64,000 nucleotides of DNA from Nostoc cf. commune SO-36 (GCF_023734775.1 NZ_AP025732.1:2424501-2488500), one strand, 5' to 3'; counted from the first letter of the stretch, positions 8,744 to 17,875 are shown. Notes: a model not told the origin generated them from the letters alone. Program-made: numbers and translations.

Positions 8744-8744
8744 T
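8720..8744 (-). repeat. Right terminal inverted repeat of ISAzo13-type element
   Basis: 25 bp ending CCTCATTCCT, complementary to 7434-7458 with one mismatch. Confidence 0.85.
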
Positions 8745-8746
8745 TA

Positions 8747-8784
8747 GTGCGATCGCCTGTTGTGTTTTTGTGAATGCGATCGCT
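8747..8784 (+). repeat. HIP1-anchored dispersed repeat, copy 2
   Basis: Same sequence as 6558-6589, here complete with a HIP1 octamer at each end. Confidence 0.8.
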
Positions 8785-9087
8785 CTATCTATTCTCACTA
8801 AAAATGCGACTCGCTGTTGTCGGTGTGAGTGCAATCGCCTGATTTTGTTTTTTTCCGTGGCTTACTCATGGCTATTCTCAACACCCTTACGTTGAGTTTA
8901 ACTACTGAGATTTACCCACTTGACAAGTTTCTATTTTTCTTAACTTGACACTAATGGCGAGATGCCCACCCCACAATATAAACAATAGCAAGTCATCGCA
9001 AAGATAATCTCTCCCTTTAACTCAACTTGAGGCGAAAACTGTTGTGCTTGCAATGCAGCCACTTTGTTTTCTAATAAACCGATATAT
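8785..9087. other. Intergenic stretch with a possible gene fragment
   Basis: HIP1 fragments, then AT-rich sequence. On the minus strand, 9080 to about 8935 reads open for 49 codons (IGLLENKVAALQAQQF, GEIIFAMTCYC) without a start codon. It may be a decayed 3' end of a gene. I do not recognise it. Confidence 0.3.
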
Positions 9088-10069
9088 TTACAAATTATGA
9101 ATTATCCCAAGTCGCTGTTCACACAGATTTAATAGTGCTTCTGTAAAAGGACGACGTTCTACAAATTGGGTGCTGATATGAATATGTCGAACTAAAGTTA
9201 GAGTGGTATAGGATTGAATTGCTGTGAGGAATTCATCGCTTGTAAGCTGAATAAATCTTTCAGTTAAAACATTTTCATAGTCTTGTAATACTTGAGAATT
9301 GCCAAAAGTACGAAGACTGTATTCTTGAATATGACCAATGAAGTTACCGATATCAAGCGCCGGATTACCTTCACAATATAAATCTAGGTCGATGAGATAC
9401 AAACGAGAATTATCAATAATCACTTGATCAGGATAAAAATCACGGTGAATACCACAGGTTTTTGCTTCTGGAGTGTTTTCTCCTAAATGATTACTTGCTT
9501 CTAATATTCTCTCTAAACGTTCTTGCCATTGTAGATATTGTTGCGTAACTAATGGAATCCGCTCATGCAAAATTCGCAATTCATCTGACATAGTATGAGA
9601 ACGACGAGGAGGAATATTAGCTTGGTGCAATTTATGGGCAGCTTCAGCAATTAGTTTTGCGGGTAAAATACTGTCAGTTTGTGATAAAAATTGAGTAGCA
9701 ATAATCCCTTCAACTTTACGCTGTAACCACATTTGCCATTTAGGAATTACCCCGACAGGTTCAGGTACAGAAATTCCATCAGGACTATCATCACCAAATA
9801 CCCGCTGACCATAGAGATTTCTGTAATTCATAACTATGAAAATCTGTTCCCTTAGCCCTAACCTTACCAATGAGCGTAATTATTTGTCCATCATCATTAA
9901 TCAATTCATATTCAATCAAACAACGCCGCCCCAACTTATGACGAATAACCCGGACTGTTTGCACACGACAATTTGCAGCGATCGCTAAACACCGCCCAAA
10001 ACACTCTTCCACCTGCAACCGATCAACCGCATCCGCCAAAAAAGGCATCTTCCCATCACTAAAGCCCAT
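9088..10069 (-). pseudogene. APH-family phosphotransferase, frameshifted
   Basis: Two overlapping frames make one protein of about 325 residues. The first (ATG 10069) gives MPFLADAVDRLQVEECFGRC and ends GTDFHSYELQKSLWSAGIW. The second continues FGDDSPDGISVPEPVGVIPK and carries the kinase motif HRDFYPDQ followed by LIDLDL, the Brenner-type catalytic and metal-binding motifs of the aminoglycoside-phosphotransferase/choline-kinase superfamily. One extra base near 9799 explains the shift (SAG then FGDD). It is the last gene of the minus-strand operon with the ABC transporter and glycosyltransferases, so it probably phosphorylates a sugar or small molecule in that pathway. Substrate unknown. Sequencing error is an alternative to inactivation. 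Confidence 0.75.
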
Positions 10070-10090
10070 ACTCTGCGTACCTCTGCGTCT

Positions 10091-11887
10091 CTAAACCCTC
10101 AAAGAAGCCTGCACTTGATACAAAGCCGCATAACGCCCATTCTGTTGTATCAATTCCAGATGAGTACCTTGTTCCACCACCTGCCCATTTTCCAGATAAA
10201 GAATCATATCTGCGCGAGTTGCCAGATAAAGATCATGAGTAATTAAAAAAGTAGTCCGATTTTCCGACAACTGTTGCAGCGCATCAATAACAGCCTTCTC
10301 ATTACCCTTATCTAACCCCGTAGTTGGTTCATCTAAAATCAGGATACGAGCTTGACGGATAGCAGCACGAGCGATCGCAATTCTTTGTCTTTGTCCCCCA
10401 GAAAGAGTTGCGCCTCTTTCCCCTACAAGGGTGTCATATCCTTGTGGTAAAGCTTGGATAAAATCATGAGCATTAGCTAAACGAGTCGCATCTTCGATTT
10501 CAGCATCAGACACCCCGGCGATCCCGTAGGCAATATTCTCTCGAATACTAGCAGCGAATAAGAGACTATCTTGCAAAACTACACTAATTTGCGGACGTAA
10601 TGATGCCAATATATATTCTCGAATATCCCGCCCGTCAATCATTACGCGCCCTGCTGTTGGATCATAAAGTCGTAATAATAAACTAACTAATGTAGATTTA
10701 CCACCACCAGAAGTCCCAACGATCGCTACTTGTTGTCCCGGTTGAATATTTAAGTTGATTTCTTGCAGTAGAACTTGTCCTGATTCATAAGCAAAGTGAA
10801 CGCGATCAAAACGCACTGCACCTCGGAAAATCGGGGCTGGGATTGCATCTGGCAAATCATAGACATCGGGTTGCTGATTTAATACATCTAAAATGCGCTC
10901 ACTCGAAGCCGCCGCTTTCGCCAGTCGTCCGGTGTATTTAGCGAAGTTCTGCACTGGCTTAAAGGCATTCTTCAGGTAGGTGAGAAATACCAGCACATCC
11001 CCAGGTGTTAAAGCATCCCGCAGCGCCAGCCAAGAGCCATACCATAAAACGATCGCTGTTCCCAGTGCAATCACAGCATCAACGGTACGTTCCAAGTGAG
11101 CCGCCAGCCGTTGAGTTTTGACGCTTTCTTTGAGACTACGCTGATTTTGTTGAGCAAATACGCGTGCAAAAGCATCTTGCAAGGATAAGGCTTTCACTAA
11201 TTTAATGGCAGCAATGGACTCAGCCGCCGTCGCCGCCACAGCACCTTCTTGTTGGCGTTGCTTTAATGAGGAATCTTTAATACGCTGGCTGAGTCGGTTA
11301 GTAACTAGCCAAAATAACGGTAGCGTAAATAGTGAAAGTAGGGTCAGGCTGGGATTCATCCAAAACATTACCCCAATCATCCCAAATAGAGTCAGAATGC
11401 TGACTACTAGCGGTAATGCTGCCGTAATCATAATTTCTTGGAGACGGCTAGCATCGCTACTGACACGGATAATTAAATCACCGCTACGTGCTTTGGTGTG
11501 ATATGCCAAAGATAAATCTTGCAGATGGCAATATAAATGATTACGCACTTTTGCCATGACTCGGCTACCAACTGTTGCTAATCCGACAGTACTCCAATAG
11601 GCAGCAAGGGCGCGGAAGCCTGTAATGAGTAAGACTGCAACGGCTGAGAATGTCAGTAATGTTATCGGTTCTAGACTAGCAATGATGGGAATCTTATTTA
11701 TCTTATCGCCACGCAGGAGAACGTAATCAAAGACAAACTTGAGCGGCCAAGGTTCTAATACCCGGAGTCCGACATCTGCAATTAAAGCGATCGCAGAAAT
11801 CAAAATTAGTCCATATTGTGGACGAATGTCAGGCCAGAAATAAACTAAGATTCCCCACAAACCAGGAACATTTTGAGCTTTTGACAT
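10091..11887 (-). CDS. ABC exporter, fused permease and ATPase (MsbA-like)
   Basis: 598 residues with the half-transporter layout: six predicted membrane helices (about 25-310), then a nucleotide-binding domain. Walker A is GTSGGGKST near residue 385. The signature LSGGQRQRIAIARA and Walker B ILILDEPT follow. It begins immediately downstream of the split glycosyltransferase (stop 11888) and is followed after 21 bp by the phosphotransferase, so all are one transcription unit. Dimeric exporters of this class move lipids, glycolipids or peptides across the inner membrane. With three glycosyltransferase genes upstream I infer export of a glycolipid or polysaccharide intermediate. Confidence 0.9.
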   Translation of the reverse strand: MSKAQNVPGLWGILVYFWPDIRPQYGLILISAIALIADVGLRVLEPWPLKFVFDYVLLRGDKINKIPIIASLEPITLLTFSAVAVLLITGFRALAAYWSTVGLATVGSRVMAKVRNHLYCHLQDLSLAYHTKARSGDLIIRVSSDASRLQEIMITAALPLVVSILTLFGMIGVMFWMNPSLTLLSLFTLPLFWLVTNRLSQRIKDSSLKQRQQEGAVAATAAESIAAIKLVKALSLQDAFARVFAQQNQRSLKESVKTQRLAAHLERTVDAVIALGTAIVLWYGSWLALRDALTPGDVLVFLTYLKNAFKPVQNFAKYTGRLAKAAASSERILDVLNQQPDVYDLPDAIPAPIFRGAVRFDRVHFAYESGQVLLQEINLNIQPGQQVAIVGTSGGGKSTLVSLLLRLYDPTAGRVMIDGRDIREYILASLRPQISVVLQDSLLFAASIRENIAYGIAGVSDAEIEDATRLANAHDFIQALPQGYDTLVGERGATLSGGQRQRIAIARAAIRQARILILDEPTTGLDKGNEKAVIDALQQLSENRTTFLITHDLYLATRADMILYLENGQVVEQGTHLELIQQNGRYAALYQVQASLRV

Positions 11888-13053
11888 TTATAGTTTCACC
11901 TCCATCGGCAATGGAGATGCTATGTAGAGAATTTGTTTCGCGATCGCATCCCAAGTATGATGTGCTATTACCGTTTGCCGCGCCGCCTGTCCTAAAGTAT
12001 GACGGAGAGGAGGCGATCGCCACAATTTTTCTAAAGCCTCTGCTAAAGCGATCGCATCACCTGGAGGACAAAGAATACCATTTACCTCTGGATCAATTAA
12101 GTCTGCCAATTGCCCAATCTGACTAACTACTACAGGCAAACCAGCCGCCATATATTCATATACTTTCAATGGTGAGAAGTAAAAATCAGATTGTGCGGCG
12201 TAGGGTGCAACGGCGACATCCATTGCTGCTAATAATTGGGGAACTTGATCAGGATTCACCGCACCTGTAAATTGAGCATGAGCATCTAATCCTTGTGCAG
12301 CTAATTCCCTTTGCAGATTTTCCCGTTCCGGGCCATCGCCAACAATTAAAAGTTTGGCATTGGGAACACGTTGATGCAGTAAACTAAAAGCTTCTGTGAG
12401 AATTGGCAATCCATGCCACGGTTTCAACGTACCGACAAATCCCACTGTAAAGGTTTCTGGTTGAGTTGTCGGACGAAGGGTAGAAAGGCGGTGAGGATTG
12501 ACACCATTAGGGATGACATGAACTTTGCTACCGTCCACATAATTCATTAAGTAAGTTTTCACTGCATCTGAAACAGCAATTAGTGTTGTAGCTGCTGAAA
12601 ACACCTGATTTGCGACTTCTTCCGCACTTTGGCGATCGATCAAACCCCGATGCTGTGCTTGTTCTGTAATCAGAGGCGAATTCACCTCCAACAACCCCGG
12701 AATTTTCATAGCTTGGGCATATTCCATCACGCTATAACTCCAAAGAGAATAACGTTCATAAATGAAGTCAAAGGGGCCAAATCTTTCCAAATTTAAACGT
12801 AAATCAGGATTCATCGCTAAAGCAACTTGCTCTCGCACCGCCCGTTCTAATTTGGGGATAGCTGGAGTTGATGAACAACAACATTAGCTAAATCTGCGGG
12901 TAATTCTCCCCCAATCTGAGTAGCAAATAATGTGACTTGGCTACCTTGCTTTTGCAACGCTCGAATCACCTCTTGGACATGAATCGAGCATCCTTTTTGA
13001 CCAAATACAGGTATACCCGGATCAGCACAAATGTATGCAATTCGCATTTTCAC
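11888..13053 (-). pseudogene. Family 4 glycosyltransferase, frameshifted
   Basis: Two frames make one GT4 enzyme of about 388 residues. The N-terminal part (ATG 13053) reads MRIAYICADPGIPVFGQKGC and HVQEVIRALQ, the GT-B donor-fold start. The second part carries HVIPNGVNP, VGFVGTLKPWHGLPIL, LLIVGDGPE and PLKVYEYMAAGLPVVVS, the nucleotide-sugar binding region. Around 12866 one base is missing: restoring it gives HQLPAIPKLERAVREQ in a continuous frame. The gene lies between another GT4 gene and the ABC exporter with very short spacers. The indel is not in a homopolymer run, but read evidence is needed to tell mutation from error. Confidence 0.8.
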
Positions 13054-13060
13054 ACCTCCT

Positions 13061-14326
13061 TTACGTTTTTGCGCCTACTTTGCGAGTTCCGCTTGCGGTA
13101 TGCGTGAGAAATAATTTCCGTAAAATTGCAGTATTGCGATGAATATCAAACTCAGACTCAATTAATTGCCTAGCCTGGGTTGACAACTTAACCCGCAAAG
13201 CAGAATTTGTGATAAATTGCCCAAGTGCGATCGCTAATTGCTCGGCATCATGTTGTGGCACAATCAACCCAGTCTCCCCATCACGCACCAATTCAGGAAT
13301 ACCCGTCACATCAGTACTTACACAGGGAGTTCCCAAAGCCATAGCTTCGAGTAAAACTGTAGGTAGTCCATCCCGATTACCATCTTTGCCAATGACATAA
13401 GGTGCGGCAAACACAGCAGATTTTTGTACTAATTGAAACACCTCATTTTGCGGACGCGGGCCGACAATTTCCACAATAGATTGCAATTCTAAATCTATAA
13501 TTTGCTGACGCAAGGTCAATTCTAAAGAACCTGTACCGACAATTTGACACTGAAACTGATAATTTCTCTGCTTGAGAATGGCACAAGCATCAATCAAAAT
13601 AGATAGCCCTTTCTTCTCAATTAACCGACCAACTGAGATAATTAATGGCGGACGTTCAGCCGGAGAGGAATATTGTAATTGTCGTAAATCTAAACCGTTG
13701 TAAATGCGCTGAACTTGCTTTGTGGCTAAGTTATATGTATTGTGCAGATATTTAAGATTATAGTCACTAACAGTTACGACACTAGCCGCATCCTGTAGCT
13801 TACGTTGCATATCTTCAAATTCCACGGTTTCATGAAATATGTCTTTAGCATGAGCCGTAAAAGTATAGGGAATGCCTGTAAAGTGAGATGCTAGCCGAGC
13901 GACACTAGTAGCCACAGTCCCAAAATGAGCGTGTAAATGAGTAATGCCTTTGATTCGAGCTTCTCGTGCTAACCATGCGGCTTGGTAGACAGTGCTAGCT
14001 TGTTCACCTTGAGCAAAGGCTAGTTTTGGCCAAAAGTCAGGGATAACCTTACTCGCTTCTTGTAACTCTGCCCAAAAATAGCTAGCGGCTGTAGGTGCGA
14101 GACTATTGAGTGATTCACTAACTCGCCCTTGAATTGGCCTCCGAATATAACTTACAGGCGCACGCACTTGGGAAATAATATTTTGAAAGTGAGTATCACA
14201 TAGTGGTCGTAAGGCGAAAATTTCTATATCTAAGCCAGCCGCTTCATGAGCCAAAATTTCATTGACGACAAAGGTTTCAGAATATCGGGGATAACGTTTG
14301 AGAACATAACCAATACGGATTGACAT
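13061..14326 (-). CDS. Family 4 glycosyltransferase (colanic-acid WcaL-like)
   Basis: 421 residues, GT-B fold. The N-terminal Rossmann half has YVLKRYPRYSETFVVNEI and HLHAHFGTVATSVARL. The C-terminal half has RIYNGLDLRQL, ISVGRLIEKKGL, CQIVGTGSLE and DGLPTVLLEAMALGTPCVST, where the E of the EAMA region contacts the donor sugar nucleotide in this family. It is the first gene of the tightly spaced run 14326-9088 (8 bp to the next gene). It probably transfers a hexose to a growing exopolysaccharide or glycolipid at the cytoplasmic membrane. Acceptor unknown. Confidence 0.9.
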   Translation of the reverse strand: MSIRIGYVLKRYPRYSETFVVNEILAHEAAGLDIEIFALRPLCDTHFQNIISQVRAPVSYIRRPIQGRVSESLNSLAPTAASYFWAELQEASKVIPDFWPKLAFAQGEQASTVYQAAWLAREARIKGITHLHAHFGTVATSVARLASHFTGIPYTFTAHAKDIFHETVEFEDMQRKLQDAASVVTVSDYNLKYLHNTYNLATKQVQRIYNGLDLRQLQYSSPAERPPLIISVGRLIEKKGLSILIDACAILKQRNYQFQCQIVGTGSLELTLRQQIIDLELQSIVEIVGPRPQNEVFQLVQKSAVFAAPYVIGKDGNRDGLPTVLLEAMALGTPCVSTDVTGIPELVRDGETGLIVPQHDAEQLAIALGQFITNSALRVKLSTQARQLIESEFDIHRNTAILRKLFLTHTASGTRKVGAKT

Positions 14327-14395
14327 AATTCGTAGTTCGTAATTCGTAATTAATGAGGTAATACCAATTCTCTGTGAAGTTGCACATTATTTTGA

Positions 14396-14593
14396 CCCCA
14401 CCCTAACCCTCCCTTTGCAAAGGGGAGGGAACTAGATTTCCGGTCTCCCCCCTTTCCAAGGCTACGGTGTATACACAAGTCTGAAATAGCTGATTAACCA
14501 GGGTTTTACCCCACCCTAACCCTCCCCTTGGAAAGGGGAGGGAACTAGATTTTCCGGTTTCCCCCCTTTCCAAGGGGGGATTAAGGGGGGTAA
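14396..14593. repeat. Two copies of a CCCTCCCC/GGGGAGGG palindromic repeat
   Basis: Copies at 14396-14462 and 14509-14593 share CCCCACCCTAACCCTCC, an inverted CCTCCCCTT/AAGGGGAGG core and GGAACTAGATTT. The second is longer and ends AAGGGGGGTAAT. This is a common type of cyanobacterial intergenic hairpin. It fills most of the gap 14327-14698, where no gene is seen. Confidence 0.75.
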
Positions 14594-14698
14594 TTTGACC
14601 GTAGTTACCAAGGGAAAGTGACGCAGGCGGTGGAGTTTTTTTATGCGTCTTCATAAAGAATTGGTATAAAATTTTTGCCTTTGACAAATGACAAATGA

Positions 14699-15994
14699 CT
14701 AATGACAAATAGCTGATATGAAGATTTCATTAACGAATTGGGGAATGCGGGTAAGTCCTTTGAGATCGACAAAATTACGGACTTGTGGTGACTCTACCTT
14801 AAGCGTTAGCCAGTTGCTTAATGCCGCAGGTGTCAGTTGATGTGGTTGTAATACATCAATTAAGCCAAGTGCTTGTAATCGTTTAGCACGGATTGATTGT
14901 TCTTGTCGGGGTTTGATGCGGGGTAAAATTAGCGATCGCTTTGCAAATGACAACAATTCACAAGTTGTATTGTAACCACCCATTGCAATCACACGTTCGG
15001 CTTGATTTAGTAACAGCGTTGGCTCGGCTAAATATTCCAACACGCGCAAATTGTCACGTTGCGCTGCATAATTCTGGAGTTTATGCCTTACTTCTCGCGG
15101 CATAAACGGGCCTGTTAAGATGATACCGTTCATCTCTGGTGGTAGTTCAGCATAAGCAAATGTTTCTGCTAACTGCGCTCCGTCTTGTCCGCCTCCCACT
15201 AAGCACAATACCAATCGTTCACATGGCAAATTGAGCGATTTAAATGCTTGAACGCTGTCTAAATCCAGATGTTTAAGGCGGCTGCGTTGGTCAAGATAGC
15301 CAGTGTAGCGGAATTTGGCAACAGTTTTTGGCTGGAAATGATACTCTTTTGCTAGGTCATAGATGTTGCGATCGCCATACACCCAAACCTGATCATAGTA
15401 AGCTTGAATCGCCTCTTCATTAGCTGCTCGCTTCCAATCTCGACGCACAGAAGCGGGTTCATCTAAGATATCCCGTAAACCTAAAATGCAGTGTGTTTTT
15501 CCTTGAGTACGCAAGTAATCTAGAGTTGGATCTAGCTCTCTGACTGCTCCTCGCGGTACATTATCCACAATAAAAATATCCGGTTTAAATGTTTTGATGG
15601 TGGTGAGAATAACTTGCGATCGCAGTGTAATAATTTCCTGCAATGATAGATCCAATCTTTTGGCGTGATATTGCCCATCAATACTTTTACGCAAAGCCGG
15701 GAGCGTCAAACAGTCTACCCCTGGAGGTGTTGGTACATTGCTGGCATCTCGAATGCCACTAATCATTAAAACATCCGTTTTTAGGGGTGAACATCCTAAA
15801 GTTTGAGCAATCAACAAATTACGGCGTTTATGTCCTAGCCCCATTGTGTCGTGGGAATATAAAGCAATACGCCACTTCCGATTATGTCCAAGACGATGTT
15901 CGTCCATGCTCCAAACCTCAATTTCAGCGTTTGGATATCGAGCTTGAAGAAATTTCTGCTTCAAATTCAGTTTTTTTCCAATTTTTTTGCTCAA
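14699..15994 (-). CDS. Glycosyltransferase (GT28/MurG-like) fused at its start to an IS630 remnant
   Basis: The enzyme proper starts near WRIALYSHDTMGLGHKRRNL (a GT-B glycine-rich opening) and includes PDIFIVDNVPRGAVREL, CLVGGGQDGAQLAETF and VIAMGGYNTTCELLSF. This resembles MurG/GT28-type proteins that use nucleotide sugars. The first 36 residues are not glycosyltransferase: KFLQARYPNAEIEVWSMDEH is the DDE-region motif of IS630 transposases, and the preceding DNA holds the rest of that remnant. Translation could start at ATG 15994 or at ATG 15907 (MDEHRLG), both inside transposase-derived DNA. The native promoter and start have probably been replaced by the insertion or deletion event. Function and expression of the chimera are inferred, not shown. 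Confidence 0.8.
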   Translation of the reverse strand: MSKKIGKKLNLKQKFLQARYPNAEIEVWSMDEHRLGHNRKWRIALYSHDTMGLGHKRRNLLIAQTLGCSPLKTDVLMISGIRDASNVPTPPGVDCLTLPALRKSIDGQYHAKRLDLSLQEIITLRSQVILTTIKTFKPDIFIVDNVPRGAVRELDPTLDYLRTQGKTHCILGLRDILDEPASVRRDWKRAANEEAIQAYYDQVWVYGDRNIYDLAKEYHFQPKTVAKFRYTGYLDQRSRLKHLDLDSVQAFKSLNLPCERLVLCLVGGGQDGAQLAETFAYAELPPEMNGIILTGPFMPREVRHKLQNYAAQRDNLRVLEYLAEPTLLLNQAERVIAMGGYNTTCELLSFAKRSLILPRIKPRQEQSIRAKRLQALGLIDVLQPHQLTPAALSNWLTLKVESPQVRNFVDLKGLTRIPQFVNEIFISAICH

Positions 15995-16400
15995 AGCTAT
16001 CGCTCATCCCATGTTCTGGTCGAGGAACACGCAACCTATATGTCATTTGTTGTAGATACTCCCATCTTCTGTGCCGAGTTATACCTTTTCCTGTCAGCTC
16101 ACTTAACAAATCTGCCATTTTACGACCATTCCACAACCCACCATCTGGTGCTTTGTCTTCCAGTACCTACCACAGTTGCGGTTGTTGCACATCTGTTAAG
16201 TTTGGTTTTTTACCTGGGTTATGATGCCGTTGGTCTTCTAGAGTGCTGGTGCCATACTGATTATAGCGTTTTATTAACTGGTAAATTCAGATTCTCGTAT
16301 ATCCTGTTACTTGCGCTATCTCCTGCGGTGTTTTTCCCGTCGTTAATAACCAAATTATTTGGTAATGGCTGCGTTGTATTGCTTCTGTCGCCTAACGCTC
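15890..16400 (-). pseudogene. IS630-family transposase remnant
   Basis: The minus strand reads IIWLLTTGKTPQEIAQVTGY, then YNQYGTSTLEDQRHHNPG, DGGLWNGRKMADLLSE and WEYLQQMTYRLRVPRPEH, all typical of IS630 transposases. The frame is broken by a TGA and a TAG and by a frame change near 15990. The catalytic C-terminal half is missing because the glycosyltransferase sequence begins right after MDEHRLG. No terminal repeat is recognisable. Confidence 0.8.
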
Positions 16401-16427
16401 CAATACAAAGGCAAGAGTTTAAATTTA

Positions 16428-16465
16428 GTGCGATCGCCTGTTGTGTTTTTGTGAATGCGATCGCT
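16428..16465 (+). repeat. HIP1-anchored dispersed repeat, copy 3
   Basis: Matches 8747-8784 over its length, with HIP1 at both ends. It sits between the IS630 remnant and xisI. Confidence 0.8.
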
Positions 16466-16504
16466 GCTATGACGATAAAATAAGAGTGCGATCGCGATGT
16501 GTCG

Positions 16505-16840
16505 TTAAAAAACTCCATAGCCCGTATATTCCCGCATTTCAGGAGATTGAAATCCTAGAACAATATCATCTTTTGGAACTCCTCGCTCTACAAGTTCTTG
16601 AGCCACTCTCATTTCCGTCATATTCTGCTCAATCGAAATTTTTCCCTGTTTAATATCCAAATGTAAAACACAACCATAGACTCGCCGATGACCATCCCAT
16701 CCTACATTCATAACCATGTAATGGTCTTGTTTTGTATCAAAAACAGTGTAACAATCAATCTGACCATTGGCTATTGGGATAGCAGCATAAGCCGTCAACA
16801 ACGACTGAATGATATGGCGATAAGATTCTAGGGTATCCAT
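16505..16840 (-). CDS. xisI: XisI-family protein
   Basis: 111 residues matching the XisI family: MDTLESYRHIIQSLL, then VFDTKQDHYMVMNVGWDG and VYGCVLHLDIKQGKI, ending PEMREYTGYGVF. XisI was named as a factor controlling excision of the fdxN element during heterocyst development in Anabaena, but many cyanobacteria carry several unlinked XisHI pairs whose role is unknown. Its start overlaps the end of the xisH frame by 13 bases. It looks full length while xisH has a premature stop. Confidence 0.88.
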   Translation of the reverse strand: MDTLESYRHIIQSLLTAYAAIPIANGQIDCYTVFDTKQDHYMVMNVGWDGHRRVYGCVLHLDIKQGKISIEQNMTEMRVAQELVERGVPKDDIVLGFQSPEMREYTGYGVF

Positions 16841-17244
16841 TGTACAATTACCTCTTGAATTGGGTCATAAATAATTTGTTTAATCTCATATCTCTCTACA
16901 GATATTTGGGCAAATTCCCGCTTGAAAAAAGCTTCATAAACACCTACAGGCACTGCCAAATAGAGAATGCGAGTTGGATCGCTGATTTATAAGGCAAGCC
17001 GATAATTCAAAAACTGTCCTAACGCAGCATGATAATCTGTTAGTGGTGAATCACTCAGAAACGTTTTAATCTCAACTGCAATTTTTTGTTCACCTCGCTC
17101 TGCTGCTAACAGTTGCTCTGCACCTAAATCTATTTCAAACTTAGTTCCGCCAACTTCTAGTCGCAGAGGATCATCGGTTATCTTCCACTGCTCCTTTTCT
17201 AAAGCAATTCTAACCACAGCATGAAATTTATCTTTAGCTGCCAT
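16828..17244 (-). pseudogene. xisH: XisH-family gene with premature in-frame stop
   Basis: The frame from ATG 17244 gives KDKFHAVVRIALEKEQWKIT, then VGGTKFEIDLGAEQLLAAER and IAVEIKTFLSDSPLTDYHAA, the endonuclease-like XisH core with its D and E-x-K positions. A TAA at about 16987-16989 follows NYRLAL. The same frame then continues SDPTRILYLAVPVGVYEAFF and YDPIQEVIVQW to a stop at 16828, giving 138 codons, the usual XisH length. The stop stands where a Glu codon is expected (GAA to TAA). The 85-residue product keeps the putative catalytic residues but loses the C-terminus. Confidence 0.8.
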
Positions 17245-17498
17245 CGTTAACTTTTTCTGATTTACTTAACATTTTAGTGTGATCACCTGATCTTGTAACG
17301 ACTGTCTTAATAGTCAAGCAATCCCTTATGTAAAATGGTTAATGACCGTGCGATCGCCTGAACTTGTAGGATGCAAAACGCGATCGCTACTCTTATAAAG
17401 TGAGTTAACGAAGTGCGATCGCTTCGTTAGTTTAATCCTCGAAAATAGTCCTATTATTTAATGCAGAAGCTGCTACAGACTGCGCGATACACCAAAAC
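17245..17498. other. Intergenic HIP1-rich stretch
   Basis: No gene seen. Contains GTGCGATCGCCTGAACTTGT and related HIP1-anchored repeats. GACTGTCTTAATAGTCAAGC here resembles GACTGTCTTAAAAGTCAAGC near 7357. Confidence 0.6.
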
Positions 17499-17756
17499 GT
17501 GATGGCGGAAGCTGCTACAGGGAAAGCGGAAGCTACTACAGGGAAAGCGGAAGTTACTACAGGGAAGGCGGAAGCTGCTACAGGGAAAGCGGAAGTTACT
17601 ACAGGGAAAGCGGAAGTTACTACAGGGAAGGCGGAAGCTGCTACAGGGAAGGCGGAAGCTGCTACAGGGAAGGCGGAAGCTGCTACAGGGAAGGCGGAAG
17701 TTACTACAGGGAAGGCGGAAGCTGCTACAGATGCGATCGCATCTCTTTTAGATTGA
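17499..17756 (+). repeat. 21 bp tandem array with open frame (11 units of AEAATGK)
   Basis: Eleven 21 bp units (about 17505-17735) encode the heptapeptide AE(A/V)(A/T)TGK in one frame, opened by GTG-ATG at 17499-17504 and closed by DAIASLLD and a stop at 17754-17756. Units vary only in the GCT/ACT/GTT codons. No convincing ribosome-binding site precedes it. The 21 bp period keeps any frame open, so the open frame alone does not prove a gene. It lies 159 bp upstream of the 2029-residue cargo gene. Confidence 0.6.
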
Positions 17757-17819
17757 GTAAATGGACATTAAATTGCCCGATACTATAGAATCGGTTTCCT
17801 AAAAATTTAGACTTTGGGC

Positions 17820-17875
17820 GAATTGTGTTATTAGTGCGATCGCAGTACCCTATATATAGTGATAATAACCAGCAA
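17820..17875 (+). promoter_or_regulatory. Upstream element shared by both DUF4157 cargo genes (copy 2)
   Basis: GAATTGTGTTATTAGTGCGA, then CAGTACCCTATATATAGTGA and CCAGCAA, matching 3773-3824 with few differences. It ends 40 bp before the cargo ATG at 17916, compatible with a promoter-proximal element. Confidence 0.5.

Noticed and set aside
8935..9080. Open minus-strand stretch (IGLLENKVAALQAQQF)
   Set aside because: No start codon and no recognisable family. Mentioned only as a possible remnant within the intergenic entry.
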